Origin: Pseudomonadota bacterium | Lineage (GTDB): Bacteria; Pseudomonadota; Alphaproteobacteria; Acetobacterales; Acetobacteraceae | Assembly (NCBI GenBank): GCA_021805565.1 | Contig: JAJZFA010000005.1 | Location: 25,240 to 89,239, forward strand | DNA length: 64,000 nucleotides | Direction of reading: 5' to 3' | Shown here: one piece after another, positions 16,996-26,693 of the stretch | How the letters are laid out: each line of letters starts with the position of its first letter | Position numbering within the stretch: position 1 is the stretch's first letter | The notes under the pieces: model-generated | Database searches by the model: none | Told to the model about the DNA's origin: nothing | What the model saw: only the letters and a program-made list of their open reading frames with translations | Position numbers and translations under genes: made by a program

Positions 16996-18108
16996 CTATC
17001 CGATCAGTCCGGCGACCCACCGGACCACGCCGAGATGGGTAAGATCGTTCCACGTCGCGAAGACAAACAGACAAGCGAGGAACGCCAGTCCGGCGCGAAA
17101 TCCGTATTCCTGTGCCCGTTGCGGCAGTGGGCGTCCACGCAACGCCTCCGCCAGATAGAACATCAAATGACCGCCATCGAGCACCGGAATGGGGAACAGA
17201 TTGATCAGCCCGAGATTCACCGACAGCAGGCCAATGAACGAGATCAGGCTGGCAATGCCGAGTTGGGCGACCTGACCGGACAACTGGGCGATGCGCAGCG
17301 GTCCGCCGAGGTCGTCGGTGCCGCGGTTGCCACGGATCATCTGGGCAAGCCCGCTAAACGTTTCCGCCGTAATGGCCCAGGTTTGCGCGACACCGTCGCC
17401 GATCGCATCCAGCACGCCGACATGACGATATTCGACCTCCCCGCCCCGCACACCCAGCAACCCGACCTGATGGCCGCCTGACTCACGCGATTGCGTTGTC
17501 ACTGGCAGTGTCTGCCGCACGCCGTTGCGCTGGATGATCATTTCCACGGTTTCGGATGGGTGAGCGGCGATCGTGCGCTGCAAATCCTCGAAAGTGCCGA
17601 TGGGCTGGCCGGCAATTTCGATCACGCGATCGTTGACGATAAGGCCTGCCTTGGACGCAGCCGAGTCCGGCACCACGACGCCGATGACCGGAAGGGCAAC
17701 GGGCGTACCCAGGGCGACGAACAGTCCGGCGAACAATACCATCGCGAGCAGGAAATTGGCCGCCGGGCCAGCCACGATGATGATCGCGCGGGACAGCACG
17801 GACTTGTCATGGAAGGTCTGGCCGGGAATCCATTTCGCCCGCACCTCCGCCGACACGTCCTGCGGACGTTCCTGGCCGTGCAGCTTGACGTATCCGCCAA
17901 GGGGAATCCAGGCCAGCTTCCAGACCGTGCCGCGTTTGTCGGTCCAGGAGGTAATTGCCTGTCCAAAGCCGATCGAGAACGCTTCCACCCGGACGCCGCG
18001 CCAGCGCGCCGCCAAGTAATGGCCCATTTCATGGATGAACACCAACACACCCAGCACGACGACGAAAGCCGCGGCGCTACGAACGAATTCCGGAATGGCA
18101 GTCAGCAC
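16996..18108 (-). CDS. rseP: RIP metalloprotease RseP (site-2 protease)
   Basis: Intramembrane zinc protease of 370 residues that in relatives cleaves anti-sigma factors and remnant signal peptides. The first transmembrane segment carries HEMGH (His26, Glu27, His30), the zinc site. A single PDZ domain lies in the middle (VVVPDSAASKAGLIVNDRVIEI). The third metal ligand is in NLFPIPVLDGGHL near the C-terminus. Further transmembrane segments surround the core, as expected. Start ATG 18108 is 12 bp after the dxr stop, so the two are probably cotranscribed. Confidence 0.94.
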   Translation of the reverse strand: MLTAIPEFVRSAAAFVVVLGVLVFIHEMGHYLAARWRGVRVEAFSIGFGQAITSWTDKRGTVWKLAWIPLGGYVKLHGQERPQDVSAEVRAKWIPGQTFHDKSVLSRAIIIVAGPAANFLLAMVLFAGLFVALGTPVALPVIGVVVPDSAASKAGLIVNDRVIEIAGQPIGTFEDLQRTIAAHPSETVEMIIQRNGVRQTLPVTTQSRESGGHQVGLLGVRGGEVEYRHVGVLDAIGDGVAQTWAITAETFSGLAQMIRGNRGTDDLGGPLRIAQLSGQVAQLGIASLISFIGLLSVNLGLINLFPIPVLDGGHLMFYLAEALRGRPLPQRAQEYGFRAGLAFLACLFVFATWNDLTHLGVVRWVAGLIG

Positions 18109-18119
18109 GGGCGTGGCTT

Positions 18120-19337
18120 TCAGGTCTGGATTGATCGAACGGCTTCGGCACGATTGGGGAGCAAATCCAAGGCGGCGCGGCGGGCGAGTTCATCGAGTGC
18201 GATCACATCGTCCAGCGTATCGGCGGCGGGGGTTCCCAGTTTTTGCAGAACTTGCTCCGAAATATGAGAAATAGACAAAAAACCGATACGTTTTTGAAGA
18301 AATGCCTCGACAGCGATCTCATTCGCCGCATTTAAGATGGTGGGCGTTCCGCCACCGATTTGCAACACTTCTCTTGCTAACCGCAGCGACGGAAAGCGAA
18401 TCAGATCGGGGGCGGCGAATTCCAGCCGCGCAACGGCGGCCAGATCGAGCCTGGGGGAGTTTGTGGCCATCCGTTTCGGCCACGCCAGGGCATGGGCGAT
18501 CGGGATTCGCATATCGGGGGAGCCGAGTTGAGCGAGCACCGATCCATCTTGGTAACAGACCATCCCGTGGATGACCGATTGCGGATGCACCAGTACTTCG
18601 ATCTCGGTTTCGTCCAGGCCGAACAGGCGGGCAGCCTCGATCAGTTCCAGGCCCTTGTTCATCATGGTGGCCGAATCGATGCTGATTTTCGCGCCCATCG
18701 ACCACACCGGATGCCGCAGCGCCATTTCCGGCGTAGCGCGAGCCATGTCTTCCAGGCTCGCGGTGCGGAACGGGCCGCCCGATGCGGTCAGCACGATTTT
18801 TTCCACGGCGCCGCGATTGCCATCGGCCAGCGACTGGAAGATGGCATTATGTTCGGAATCGACTGGCAGCAGGGTCGCGCCGGCCTGCCGCACCGCTTGC
18901 AGCATCACATCGCCGGCACACACCAGTGCTTCCTTGTTGGCCAGGGCGACAAACGCACCGCGCCGGATCGCCGCCAGGGTGGATGCCAGCCCGGCGGCGC
19001 CGGTGATCGCGGCCATGGTCCAATCCGCCTGCATGGATGCGGCCGCCACCACGGCGTCGGGTCCGGCGGCGGCCTCTATTCCGGTTCCGGTCAGCGCATC
19101 GCGCAAGGCTGAATAAGCGGACTCGTCGGACACCACGGCGATTTCGGCACGCAGGGCAATCGCCTGCCGGGCCAGCAGCCCGGCATTTCGGCCGGCGGCC
19201 AGCGCGCGCACCTGAAACCGGTCCGGATCGGCCATTAGCAGTTCGATCGTTTGGGTTCCGACGCTGCCGGTGCTACCGAGAACCGTAACGGATCGGGGGG
19301 CTGGAGCTGGCGAGGAAGCAGGCTGAACGGCTTTCAT
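18120..19337 (-). CDS. dxr: 1-deoxy-D-xylulose-5-phosphate reductoisomerase
   Basis: Makes 2-C-methyl-D-erythritol 4-phosphate from DXP using NADPH and a divalent metal; committed step of the MEP isoprenoid pathway. The 405 residues show GSTGSVGTQTIELL (NADPH), ANKEALVCAG, LLPVDSEHNAIFQSL (metal ligands), WSMGAKISIDSATMMNKGLE and HPQSVIHGMV. Start ATG 19337 overlaps the cdsA stop by four bases (ATGA). The frame runs open far upstream through cdsA in another register, which is an artefact of high GC. Its product feeds undecaprenyl synthesis by UppS in the same cluster. Confidence 0.95.
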   Translation of the reverse strand: MKAVQPASSPAPAPRSVTVLGSTGSVGTQTIELLMADPDRFQVRALAAGRNAGLLARQAIALRAEIAVVSDESAYSALRDALTGTGIEAAAGPDAVVAAASMQADWTMAAITGAAGLASTLAAIRRGAFVALANKEALVCAGDVMLQAVRQAGATLLPVDSEHNAIFQSLADGNRGAVEKIVLTASGGPFRTASLEDMARATPEMALRHPVWSMGAKISIDSATMMNKGLELIEAARLFGLDETEIEVLVHPQSVIHGMVCYQDGSVLAQLGSPDMRIPIAHALAWPKRMATNSPRLDLAAVARLEFAAPDLIRFPSLRLAREVLQIGGGTPTILNAANEIAVEAFLQKRIGFLSISHISEQVLQKLGTPAADTLDDVIALDELARRAALDLLPNRAEAVRSIQT

Positions 19338-20194
19338 TCCCAAAGGACTACTCCACCTCCCAGTGCCAACGCCAGTAGTGCCGCCGCCGGGGCTGCTGTC
19401 AGCACCGCATCCAACCGATCGAGCAGACCCCCATGGCCGGGGATGATGGAACCGGAATCCTTGACCCCGAAATGGCGCTTGACCAGGCTCTCGAAAAGAT
19501 CGCCCGCCTGACCGACGACGCCGATGACAATCGCCAGCAGTGCGGGGTGCCACAAGCTTGGCGCATGGCCCAGAATTGCCGGGGCCGCGGCCCCCACGGC
19601 GGCGGCGGCGGCCAGGCCGCCCACGGCGCCCGACCACGTTTTTCCAGGCGAAATGGCCGGGGCGAGGCGCGGACCGCCGATTGCTCGGCCCGCGATGTAG
19701 GCGCCGATGTCGCTGGCCCAGACCACCAGCAGCAGCACCATCACGTTGATGGCACCGCTTCCGGGCGGTTGCCGCAACCAGACCAGCGCCACCCCACCCA
19801 GACCGAGATACGGGATACCGAACGCGACCGGCCGAACCGGCGAAAACCCACCCGCGCCGATGGCCCCCGCGACGGTAGCAAGCGCCAGCAGCATGACGGC
19901 GTATCCTGCAAATCCCCATGCCGCGACCGCCACGGACAGCGGCACCGCGGCAAATAATAGCACGTCCAGGGGTGCGCCCCGGCGGCGGCACAGGCCAAGC
20001 CATTCGTATGCAAGGCCGATGGCGATCAGCCCCAACAGCACATCGAACGCAATTCCGCCGGCCCAAATACATCCCAGGGCGAGCGGGGCCAGCACCAACG
20101 CCGATACGAACCGGAGCCGGAGGTCGGCCCACCGGGCGGAATTCGGACGGACAGGTTCCCCGGATCGCAGGCGTTCAGTCCTTACGCCCGCCAA
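19334..20194 (-). CDS. cdsA: phosphatidate cytidylyltransferase
   Basis: Integral membrane enzyme making CDP-diacylglycerol from phosphatidate and CTP. Many hydrophobic segments, and the full family signature near the C-terminus: [20 protein letters not shown] followed by GLLDRLD. About 286 residues, the usual size. The start is uncertain: TTG at 20194 overlaps the uppS stop by 20 bp, and no ATG lies near. It is coupled to dxr at its 3' end by ATGA. Confidence 0.93.
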   Translation of the reverse strand: MAGVRTERLRSGEPVRPNSARWADLRLRFVSALVLAPLALGCIWAGGIAFDVLLGLIAIGLAYEWLGLCRRRGAPLDVLLFAAVPLSVAVAAWGFAGYAVMLLALATVAGAIGAGGFSPVRPVAFGIPYLGLGGVALVWLRQPPGSGAINVMVLLLVVWASDIGAYIAGRAIGGPRLAPAISPGKTWSGAVGGLAAAAAVGAAAPAILGHAPSLWHPALLAIVIGVVGQAGDLFESLVKRHFGVKDSGSIIPGHGGLLDRLDAVLTAAPAAALLALALGGGVVLWE

Positions 20195-20999
20195 ACCGGC
20201 GTTCCCTGCGGGCGAACTCCCGCAGTGCCGAACCGAAATGGTCCTGATCGAAGTCGGGCCACAGCACGTCGAGAAAAACCAGTTCGGCGTAGGCAGCCTG
20301 CCACAACAGGAAGTTGGACAGCCGCTGTTCCCCCGAGGTGCGGATCACCAGATCGGGATCGGGCATCCCCGCCGTGGCGAGAAAACGCGCAAAGACATCT
20401 TCGCCCAGGTCGGCCGCGGCCAGGGTTCCGGCGCGCACGGCTTCCAGCGCGGCGCGCGCGGCGGCGGCGATCTCGGCACGCGCGCCGTACGACAGGGCGA
20501 TCGTCAGATTGAGCGTATTGTTCGCGGCGGTATCGTGTTCGGCGACCAGCAGATCGTTCTGGATATCGGAATCGAACCTGCTCCGGTCGCCGATAAAACG
20601 CAGACGGACGCCGGATTGCTTCAGTTCGGCGATTTCCGAACGGAGATAGCGCCGCAGCAATCCGGTTAGGTCGAGAACCTCGCCGGCGGGCCGGGCCCAG
20701 TTTTCGCTGCTGAACGCATAGATGGTCAGCCAGGATACGCCCGACCGGATAGCGGCCTCCACCGTGCGGCGAACCGCCCGCGAGCCTTCCCGGTGCCCTG
20801 CGATTCGCGGCAGACCCCGCGATTTCGCCCAGCGGCCATTACCGTCCATGATGATCGCAACATGGCTGGGCACGATGGTTTCGGCAGCGCGGACGCCAGC
20901 CGGTGCGATATCTGCGACGGCGTGGGACGTCGCGAAGGCTGGTGGCACGTCGTCCTCCGGCGCGAAGGCCCGGGCAGGCCGCTTGATGATAACCGGCAT
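20175..20999 (-). CDS. uppS: isoprenyl transferase (undecaprenyl diphosphate synthase)
   Basis: Cis-prenyltransferase that extends farnesyl-PP to undecaprenyl-PP, the carrier lipid for peptidoglycan and O-antigen. Signature residues are [19 protein letters not shown] (catalytic Asp52), [20 protein letters not shown], and [19 protein letters not shown] near the C-terminus. It has about 40 extra N-terminal residues relative to E. coli UppS, with no obvious domain. Start ATG 20999 lies 18 bp after the frr stop. Confidence 0.94.
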   Translation of the reverse strand: MPVIIKRPARAFAPEDDVPPAFATSHAVADIAPAGVRAAETIVPSHVAIIMDGNGRWAKSRGLPRIAGHREGSRAVRRTVEAAIRSGVSWLTIYAFSSENWARPAGEVLDLTGLLRRYLRSEIAELKQSGVRLRFIGDRSRFDSDIQNDLLVAEHDTAANNTLNLTIALSYGARAEIAAAARAALEAVRAGTLAAADLGEDVFARFLATAGMPDPDLVIRTSGEQRLSNFLLWQAAYAELVFLDVLWPDFDQDHFGSALREFARRERRFGGRKD

Positions 21000-21017
21000 C
21001 GTGTATCCTGGCTCGCC

Positions 21018-21587
21018 CTACACCTGCCTAATATCTTTTTCCTTATCCGCGAGCGCTTCGTCCACCTTTTTAATGAACTGGTCGGTCAGTTTCTGCACCT
21101 CGTCGGACCAGTTCTTCGATAAATCCTCCCCGATTTCGTGCTTTTTCTCGTGGCCCTTGATCTGTTCCATACCGTCACGCCGCACGCCGCGCACCGAGAT
21201 TTTCGCGCCCTCGGCGTATTTGTGGGCCATCTTGGCGAGTTCGGCCCGGCGTTCGGTGGTCAGCATCGGGATAGGGACTCGGACCAGCATGCCGTCGGCG
21301 GCGGGGTTCAGGCCCATCCCGGAGTCGCGAATGGCCTTTTCGACGGCGGAGACCATGGATTTGTCCCATACCTGCACCGTCAGCATGCGCGGTTCGGGCG
21401 TGCCGATGGTGCCGACCTGATTCAAGGGCATTTCCGAACCGTAGGCAACGACCTTCACCGGTTCAAGCAGGCCAGGATGGGCGCGGCCGGTGCGCAAGCC
21501 GGCAAATTCACGGCGCAGCGTTTCAAGGGCGCCGTCCATGCGGCGGGTCAGGTCTTGTTTGAGGGCGGTCAGATCCGCGGTCGCCAT
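21018..21587 (-). CDS. frr: ribosome recycling factor
   Basis: 189 residues; splits the post-termination ribosome together with EF-G. Typical blocks are [61 protein letters not shown] and the long three-helix bundle ending in ALADKEKDI. Start ATG 21587 has GGAGGCATCGCC just upstream. It sits between pyrH and uppS, the classical order. Confidence 0.96.
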   Translation of the reverse strand: MATADLTALKQDLTRRMDGALETLRREFAGLRTGRAHPGLLEPVKVVAYGSEMPLNQVGTIGTPEPRMLTVQVWDKSMVSAVEKAIRDSGMGLNPAADGMLVRVPIPMLTTERRAELAKMAHKYAEGAKISVRGVRRDGMEQIKGHEKKHEIGEDLSKNWSDEVQKLTDQFIKKVDEALADKEKDIRQV

Positions 21588-21627
21588 GGCGATGCCTCCT
21601 TACTGCGTTGATTCAGTCGCACGGGCG

Positions 21628-22350
21628 CTAGGTCTCGATAATCCGGGTAAATGCCCCTTCGCCCCGCATGACCTGTGCGAAAGCGCCGGGCGCGTGGATG
21701 TTGAAGACGATGATCGGCAAATGATTTTCGCGTGCCAAGCTGATCGCGGACGCGTCCATCACCCCAAGGTCGTTCGACAGCACGTCCAAATACGTAAGCT
21801 GCTCATAACGGGTGGCGTCCGGCACCTTGCGCGGATCGGCGGAATAGACGCCATCGACCTGCGTGCCCTTCAGCAGCGCGTCGCACTTCATCTCGGCCGC
21901 GCGCAATGCGGCGGCGGTGTCGGTGGTGAAGAACGGATTGCCGGTGCCCGCCCCGAACACCACCACCCTGCCCTTTTCCATGTGCCGTTCGGCTCGGCGG
22001 CGGATATACGGCTCGCAGACCGAGGCCATCGGAATGGCGGATTGCACCCGGGTCGGGACCTCGCGCTTTTCCAGCGCGGACTGCATCGCCAGCGCGTTCA
22101 TCACCGTTGCCAGCATGCCCATATAGTCGGCCTGCGCGCGATCCATGCCCGACGCCGCGCCGGACACGCCGCGAAAAATGTTGCCGCCGCCGATCACGAC
22201 GCACACCTCCACCCCCATGGCGACAACAGCCTTAATATCGTTGGCGATCGCGCCGACCGTGTCGTTGTCCAGGCCATACTCGCGGCGGCCCATCAACGCT
22301 TCCCCGGACAGTTTCAGCAGCACACGCTTATAGACGGCAGGCGGTGTCAT
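21628..22350 (-). CDS. pyrH: uridylate kinase (UMP kinase)
   Basis: Hexameric amino-acid-kinase-fold enzyme phosphorylating UMP with ATP. 240 residues: [13 protein letters not shown] at the N-terminus, [24 protein letters not shown], and [20 protein letters not shown] with [11 protein letters not shown]. The ATG at 22350 gives [16 protein letters not shown], matching the family start; extension further upstream adds no domain. It lies between tsf and frr, and a hairpin occupies the gap to tsf. Confidence 0.96.
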   Translation of the reverse strand: MTPPAVYKRVLLKLSGEALMGRREYGLDNDTVGAIANDIKAVVAMGVEVCVVIGGGNIFRGVSGAASGMDRAQADYMGMLATVMNALAMQSALEKREVPTRVQSAIPMASVCEPYIRRRAERHMEKGRVVVFGAGTGNPFFTTDTAAALRAAEMKCDALLKGTQVDGVYSADPRKVPDATRYEQLTYLDVLSNDLGVMDASAISLARENHLPIIVFNIHAPGAFAQVMRGEGAFTRIIET

Positions 22351-22374
22351 GAGGCTCCCTTGGCACAATGAAGA

Positions 22375-22403
22375 GCGGGCGGCACCGTAATGGCACCGCC
22401 CGC
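22375..22403 (-). terminator. GC-rich hairpin between tsf and pyrH
   Basis: GCGGGCGG (22375-22382) pairs with CCGCCCGC (22396-22403), and a wobble-paired inner stem extends it. On the minus strand it lies just after the tsf stop and is followed by TCTTCATT, a poor U-tract. It may attenuate transcription between the abundant rpsB-tsf message and pyrH-frr rather than end it. Confidence 0.4.
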
Positions 22404-22427
22404 CGTGGACAAGCCGCTGCCTGGCCG

Positions 22428-23336
22428 TCAAACGCCGGCGGTGGCGGCGACCTCGGCGGCGAAGTCGTCCTTCGGCTTTTCGATACCCTCGCCAAGCTGG
22501 AACCGGACGAAACCGTTCAGCACGACGCCGGCTTTCTTCACGACGGCGCGCACGCGGCTTTCGCCGTCATGCACCCAGACCTGCTCCAGCAACACCACTT
22601 CCTCGTAGTATTTGCGGATGCGGCCTTCCACCATCTTCTCGACGATGTTCTCCGCCTTGCCGGACGCGCGAGCCTGTTCGCTGAGCACCGCGCGTTCGCG
22701 TTCCAGGGCCGCGGGATCGACCGCATCGACATCCAGCGCCTCCGGCCGGGTGGCGGCAACGTGCATGCCGACCTGACGGCCCAGCGTTTCCAGCGTGGCG
22801 AACTCGCCGGGGCCTTCGATAGCGGCCAGGACGCCGATTTTGCCAAGGCCTGGCTTCAGCGCCTGATGCATATAGGACGCCACGACGCCCTGCTTCACCG
22901 ACAGCACCCTGACGCGGCGGATGGACATATTCTCGCCGATGGTGGCGACAAGATGAGTCAGCTCGTCCCCGACCGAACGGCCGGTGCCGGGAAACGGTGC
23001 GGCCTTGATCGCGTCCAGATCCTCACCCACGGCGAGCGCGATTTTCGCCACCGCTTCGACAAAACCCTGGAAGGTTTCGTTGCGGGCGACGAAATCGGTT
23101 TCCGCGTTCACCTCGACGATTGCCGCCTTATCCGGGGCGGTGGCGACGCCGACCAGACCCTCGGCCGCGACGCGCCCGGATTTCTTGGCGGCGGCGGCGA
23201 GGCCCTTTTTGCGCAGCCAATCGATGGCGACCTCGATATCGCCATCGGTTTCGGTCAACGCCTTCTTGCAGTCCATCATACCGGCGCCAGTCTTCTCGCG
23301 CAGGTCTTTCACCAGGGCAGCGGTGATCGCGGCCAT
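22428..23336 (-). CDS. tsf: elongation factor Ts
   Basis: Guanine-nucleotide exchange factor for EF-Tu. 302 residues with the N-terminal UBA-like helices ([20 protein letters not shown]), the EF-Tu contact region [14 protein letters not shown], and two core subdomains ending in [18 protein letters not shown] chose the ATG at 23336 ([14 protein letters not shown]), which matches the family start; the longer frame to 23432 only adds intergenic sequence. It lies 25 bp after rpsB. Confidence 0.96.
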   Translation of the reverse strand: MAAITAALVKDLREKTGAGMMDCKKALTETDGDIEVAIDWLRKKGLAAAAKKSGRVAAEGLVGVATAPDKAAIVEVNAETDFVARNETFQGFVEAVAKIALAVGEDLDAIKAAPFPGTGRSVGDELTHLVATIGENMSIRRVRVLSVKQGVVASYMHQALKPGLGKIGVLAAIEGPGEFATLETLGRQVGMHVAATRPEALDVDAVDPAALERERAVLSEQARASGKAENIVEKMVEGRIRKYYEEVVLLEQVWVHDGESRVRAVVKKAGVVLNGFVRFQLGEGIEKPKDDFAAEVAATAGV

Positions 23337-23361
23337 GTCTTTATCTCCCGGAATGCAAGGT

Positions 23362-24144
23362 TCAGGCGGCCGCGGGAGCGGATGCAGGCTCCACGTCCGC
23401 CAGGATTTCGGCCGGCAGGTCTTCGCGGGCACCGATATCGGCGCCGGAATGCGCCATCTCGGCGCTAATGCCGTCGAGCACCGCGCCCGAGATCAGGTCG
23501 CAATACAACGTAATCGCCCGGATCGCGTCATCGTTGCCGGGAATCGGGAAGGTCACGCCGGTCGGGTCGGAATTGCTGTCCAGGATCGCGACGACCGGAA
23601 TGTGCAGCTTGTTGGCTTCCTCGACCGCCAGCTTTTCCTTGTTGGTGTCGATGATGAACAGGATGTCCGGCAGGCCGCCCATGTCCTTGATGCCGCCCAG
23701 GGCGCGATCCAGCTTGTCCTTGTCGCGGGTGATATTCAGGACTTCCTTCTTGGTCAGACCCTCGGTCTGGCCGCCAACGAGGTCTTCGATCTGGCGCAGG
23801 CGCTTGATCGAACCGGTGATGGTCTTCCAGTTGGTCAGCGTGCCACCGAGCCAGCGGTGGTTGATGTAGTACTGGCCGCACTTTTTGGCGGCGTCGGCGA
23901 CATGTTCGGCCGCGGCGCGCTTGGTGCCGACGAACAGGACACGGCCGCCGGCGGCGGTGACGTCGCGGACGGCGCGCAGGGCGCGGTCCAGCATCGGCAC
24001 GGTCTGCTGCAGATCTATGATGTGGACTTGGTTACGGGTGCCGTACAGGAACGGCGCCATGCGCGGATTCCAGCGGCGGGTGTGGTGACCAAAGTGAACA
24101 CCGGCCTCGAGAAGCTGGCGCATCGTAAAATCGGGCATCGCCAT
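23362..24144 (-). CDS. rpsB: 30S ribosomal protein S2
   Basis: 260 residues with [55 protein letters not shown] and [20 protein letters not shown], ending in [16 protein letters not shown] and an Ala/Pro-rich tail. Start ATG 24144 follows GGAAAGGAGCACGCCT, a strong ribosome-binding site that decides the start against longer in-frame extensions. First gene of the 13-gene minus-strand cluster. Confidence 0.97.
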   Translation of the reverse strand: MAMPDFTMRQLLEAGVHFGHHTRRWNPRMAPFLYGTRNQVHIIDLQQTVPMLDRALRAVRDVTAAGGRVLFVGTKRAAAEHVADAAKKCGQYYINHRWLGGTLTNWKTITGSIKRLRQIEDLVGGQTEGLTKKEVLNITRDKDKLDRALGGIKDMGGLPDILFIIDTNKEKLAVEEANKLHIPVVAILDSNSDPTGVTFPIPGNDDAIRAITLYCDLISGAVLDGISAEMAHSGADIGAREDLPAEILADVEPASAPAAA

Positions 24145-24201
24145 AGGCGTGCTCCTTTCCTGTGTCCGGTTGAACCTCCGCAGGGGCTGCCGTCTGGCAC
24201 C

Positions 24202-24227
24202 GGACCCATGGGAATGGGAAAGGGTCC
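24202..24227 (-). promoter_or_regulatory. hairpin in the rpsB 5' leader
   Basis: GGACCC (24202-24207) and GGGTCC (24222-24227) form a 6-bp stem with a 14-nt loop, 58 bases upstream of the rpsB start. S2 autoregulates its own mRNA in some bacteria, so a structured leader is plausible, but this hairpin is short and not diagnostic. I found no clear -35/-10 pair in the 286-bp region 24145-24430. Confidence 0.22.
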
Positions 24228-24430
24228 CCGCGTGTGAATTACCGGCGCGCGGATGGATGACCGGCGCCGACGGGCGGGATATGGCGGAAGTTGGCGGGGA
24301 ATGCAAGCGGGAGTCGCGGGGCTACCGGCCTCGTTCTCCGGTTGCGACAAGCGGCCATGTCATCCGCCCACCGCGCCGGTTGCCGCTCCCGCAACCCCGC
24401 ATCCACCGCCGGTGGGCAACACCAATGCTA

Positions 24431-24988
24431 TCAGTTCATAGACGGCTGGCGACAGGCCTTGCCGACGATGTAGGCGACCCCTTCCGATCCCACCTGCGTC
24501 GTGTGCTGGCATCCAGCCGCGATCTCGCAATGGTCGCCAGCACGGAACGTCTCGCCTTTGTTGTCACGGATGACGGTGATCTCGCCGCTCAGCACCATGA
24601 TCCGCGCATCGAAATCGTGTGCGTGAAGGTCCTCGGACGAGCACGGCTTCTGGCCTCCGTTGACCACCTCGAAACCCTCCCGGCGCAAATCGCTCTCGAA
24701 CGCCTCGCGGGTCAGCGGGCCGTTGCGGCGACGGCCCGAAAGCAGGGCGACACCCTCTGGCCCGACATGTTCGGCATGCATCCGGCCGGCCAGAACCTCG
24801 AAGCATTGCCCCGCACGAAAGGTGGTCGGGGTATTATCGCATGTGATGGTGATTTCGCCACCCAGGACCAAAGACCTGGCGTCGAAATCGTGGCAGTGAT
24901 TGGGTGCGATCAGGTTTGGCTTTACGCTGCTGTTCACAACCCGGTAGCCGCTGCTACGCAGGTCCGCGTCGAATTCGGCCGTGTTCAT
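24431..24988 (-). CDS. tandem double-cupin protein
   Basis: 185 residues made of two homologous cupin units, about residues 6-88 and 96-178. Matching segments show the duplication: HDFDARSLVLGGEITITCDN and HDFDARIMVLSGEITVIRDN, then TFRAGQCFEVLAGRMHAEHV and TFRAGDHCEIAAGCQHTTQV. Each unit keeps a His near the first strand and a His in the second motif, enough for metal binding, though the usual HxH is reduced (HCH/HAH with Asp-Phe-Asp after). No other domain and no signal peptide. It is divergent from an XRE-cupin regulator, with only 39 bp between the start codons. The two probably share a regulatory region and may respond to the same ligand. Function unknown. Confidence 0.75.
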   Translation of the reverse strand: MNTAEFDADLRSSGYRVVNSSVKPNLIAPNHCHDFDARSLVLGGEITITCDNTPTTFRAGQCFEVLAGRMHAEHVGPEGVALLSGRRRNGPLTREAFESDLRREGFEVVNGGQKPCSSEDLHAHDFDARIMVLSGEITVIRDNKGETFRAGDHCEIAAGCQHTTQVGSEGVAYIVGKACRQPSMN

Positions 24989-25027
24989 TGTCTGCTACTC
25001 CTTGCCTGGACGACCCGAACGTGCGCT

Positions 25028-25609
25028 ATGGAGAACATGCTGTCAACTTTAGAGAACGAAATCAGCCTGCGCACGGGGCGCGCGGTGAAGCAATATCGCG
25101 AGGCCGCCGGCTTTAGTTTGCGGATGTTGTCGGCGCGCAGCGGCGTTTCCTCGTCGATGATTTCGGACATCGAACGCGGAACGAAGTCGCCGACCGTCAT
25201 CACCGTGGTGCGGCTCGCCCAGGCGCTGGGCGTTCGCGCCGCCGCTCTGCTGGACGGCGGGTCGGGTCCGGCCCCACGCATTTGCGTTCTACGCCGCGGC
25301 GAGGGCGATGGCGGCGAGCACCCCGCGCGCTGGAAACGCCTGGGATCCGCGGTCCCCGGCAGCCGCATCGACTTCCTGCACTATCAGATCCCTCCATCCA
25401 CGGTCCTGGGTCCGGCCGCCGCCCACGCCGCCGGCACGGTCGAGCATATGCACGTGGCCGCCGGCACCGTGCGCGTCACCGTGGGCGACGAAACGGCGGA
25501 ACTCACGGCGGGCGACAGTTGCAGTTGCCGCACCGACGCCCCGCATGCGATCGAGAACCCCGACCCATCGACCGAGGCGCTTATTTACCTGATCGCCGAA
25601 CGGGGCTGA
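25028..25609 (+). CDS. XRE-family transcriptional regulator with C-terminal cupin
   Basis: 193 residues: an N-terminal lambda-repressor-like helix-turn-helix (about 15-70; MLSARSGVSSSMISDIERGT with PTVITVVRLAQALGV) and a C-terminal cupin sensor (about 105-190; GTVEHMHVAAGTVRVTVGD, ending DAPHAIENP). This architecture is common in regulators of amine, amino-acid or antibiotic-response genes (PuuR/SutR-like). Start ATG 25028; ATG 25037 is an alternative. It most likely regulates the divergent double-cupin gene and itself from the 39-bp gap. A 14-bp palindrome (CCGCCGATCGGCGG, 25612-25625) follows the stop. Confidence 0.85.
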   Translation: MENMLSTLENEISLRTGRAVKQYREAAGFSLRMLSARSGVSSSMISDIERGTKSPTVITVVRLAQALGVRAAALLDGGSGPAPRICVLRRGEGDGGEHPARWKRLGSAVPGSRIDFLHYQIPPSTVLGPAAAHAAGTVEHMHVAAGTVRVTVGDETAELTAGDSCSCRTDAPHAIENPDPSTEALIYLIAERG

Positions 25610-25611
25610 GC

Positions 25612-25625
25612 CCGCCGATCGGCGG
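25612..25625. repeat. 14-bp perfect palindrome after the XRE-cupin gene
   Basis: CCGCCGATCGGCGG starts three bases after the stop codon. It could form a small transcript-end hairpin, but it has no loop beyond the central GATC and no T-tract. Confidence 0.3.
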
Positions 25626-25786
25626 ACCCCCTCGATAATGCTCCGGGCAAGAACTCCTTGCGTAGTAGGCGCAAGGCCGCCGATTGGAATGACGACTGCC
25701 TCGCGGGGCGTGTCGCGGCGTGTACATTTCACCCAATTCCCGTGGACAGGGGCACGGGCCATGCGGCTTACGGTAAAAAATTTCGC

Positions 25787-25816
25787 TTGACTGTTTCGTG
25801 GAACATACCATATACC
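25787..25816 (+). promoter_or_regulatory. probable sigma70 promoter of higBA
   Basis: TTGACT (25787-25792) and TATACC (25811-25816) are separated by 18 bp in a strikingly AT-rich patch, 62 bp before the toxin start. The repeated ATACCATATACC around the -10 could be the HigA operator, since HigA antitoxins repress their own promoter. Confidence 0.55.
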
Positions 25817-25878
25817 AAAAAGTAGTTTTTACCACAATGCAGTTTTTTCATGTTAAATTCGTTAACTATAGAAATACT

Positions 25879-26202
25879 ATGACCATAAGCCATTGTAAGG
25901 ACAAGGCTACAACACGCTTTCTGGCTGGCCAACGTGTAAGGGAATTTGAGGCCTTCGCCGATGCTGCGACAAGGGCGCTGACCAAACTGCAAGCCGCTGT
26001 TATTTTGAGCGACCTTCTGATGCCCCCATCAAACCACTTCAAGGCGCTGGCGGGGGATCGGCAAGGACAGTACAGCATTCGGATCAACATTCAATACCGG
26101 GTCTGCTTCAGATGGTTACCTCATCCTTCTGTCCTTCCCGGAGCAAACACGTTGTTAACCGCTGGAGACGCCTACGATGTTGAAATAACCGACTATCACT
26201 GA
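25879..26202 (+). CDS. higB: HigB-type toxin of the RelE superfamily
   Basis: 107 residues from the ATG at 25879; an upstream in-frame ATG at 25798 would start inside the promoter region and adds an AT-rich non-conserved leader. Family features are HFKALAGDRQGQYSIRINIQ followed by YRVCFRW and the C-terminal GDAYDVEITDYH, as in HigB (plasmid maintenance killer). These toxins cleave mRNA in the ribosomal A site. The central segment NHFKALAG replaces the more usual LHPLKGD, and between strands there is a short insertion (LPHPSVLPGANTLL). The toxin gene precedes the antitoxin gene, the order typical for higBA, with a 43-bp gap. Confidence 0.85.
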   Translation: MTISHCKDKATTRFLAGQRVREFEAFADAATRALTKLQAAVILSDLLMPPSNHFKALAGDRQGQYSIRINIQYRVCFRWLPHPSVLPGANTLLTAGDAYDVEITDYH

Positions 26203-26245
26203 CCCACTTCTAAGTTTCTCCATTTTTTGCGGGATCCCAGCCATC

Positions 26246-26548
26246 ATGGCCTACCCTATCGACAATCTTCCCCCAATACATCCAGGCGTCTTCTTACGAG
26301 AGGAGATCGAAATGCTGGACATAAGCGCGCGCAAGTTCGCCGAACGAATCCGTACGCCGCATAACGCCGTTACCGAGATCATGAACGGCGAGCGCTCGAT
26401 CACCGCCCAGATGGCGATCCGGCTCGCGCAGGCGTTCAGCACAACACCTCAGTATTGGCTGAACCTTCAAATACTCTACGACCTGAAGCGGGCTCGCGCG
26501 GAAATGACCGCTGAATCGCTACAGATCGAACCATACGCCACGGCCTGA
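26246..26548 (+). CDS. higA: HigA-type antitoxin, XRE family
   Basis: 100 residues with the family N-terminus PPIHPGVFLREEIEMLDISA, a helix-turn-helix (FAERIRTPHNAVTEIMNGE), and the C-terminal AFSTTPQYWLNLQILYDL. HigA binds and neutralises HigB and represses the operon through its helix-turn-helix. It directly follows higB. The cassette lies between the XRE-cupin gene and an esterase gene. Confidence 0.92.
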   Translation: MAYPIDNLPPIHPGVFLREEIEMLDISARKFAERIRTPHNAVTEIMNGERSITAQMAIRLAQAFSTTPQYWLNLQILYDLKRARAEMTAESLQIEPYATA

Positions 26549-26693
26549 AACCAACCCCGCCGAAAGCAGGCCCGGATGGCCGGACGGATCGGTCCAGACA
26601 CACCCCCCGGCGATTGACCGGCCTCGCGGTTGCTGCAAGGAATGCGGCAACCGATCCAGCTCCGGAGCCGGATACAATATCGAGGGAGAGGCA

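Noticed and set aside
18120..20132. 670-codon version of the dxr frame
   Set aside because: The N-terminal 265 codons overlap cdsA in another register. Dxr homology starts at ATG 19337, which overlaps the cdsA stop by ATGA.
22368..24237. Long plus-strand frames across tsf and rpsB
   Set aside because: Antisense shadows of two well-supported translation genes.
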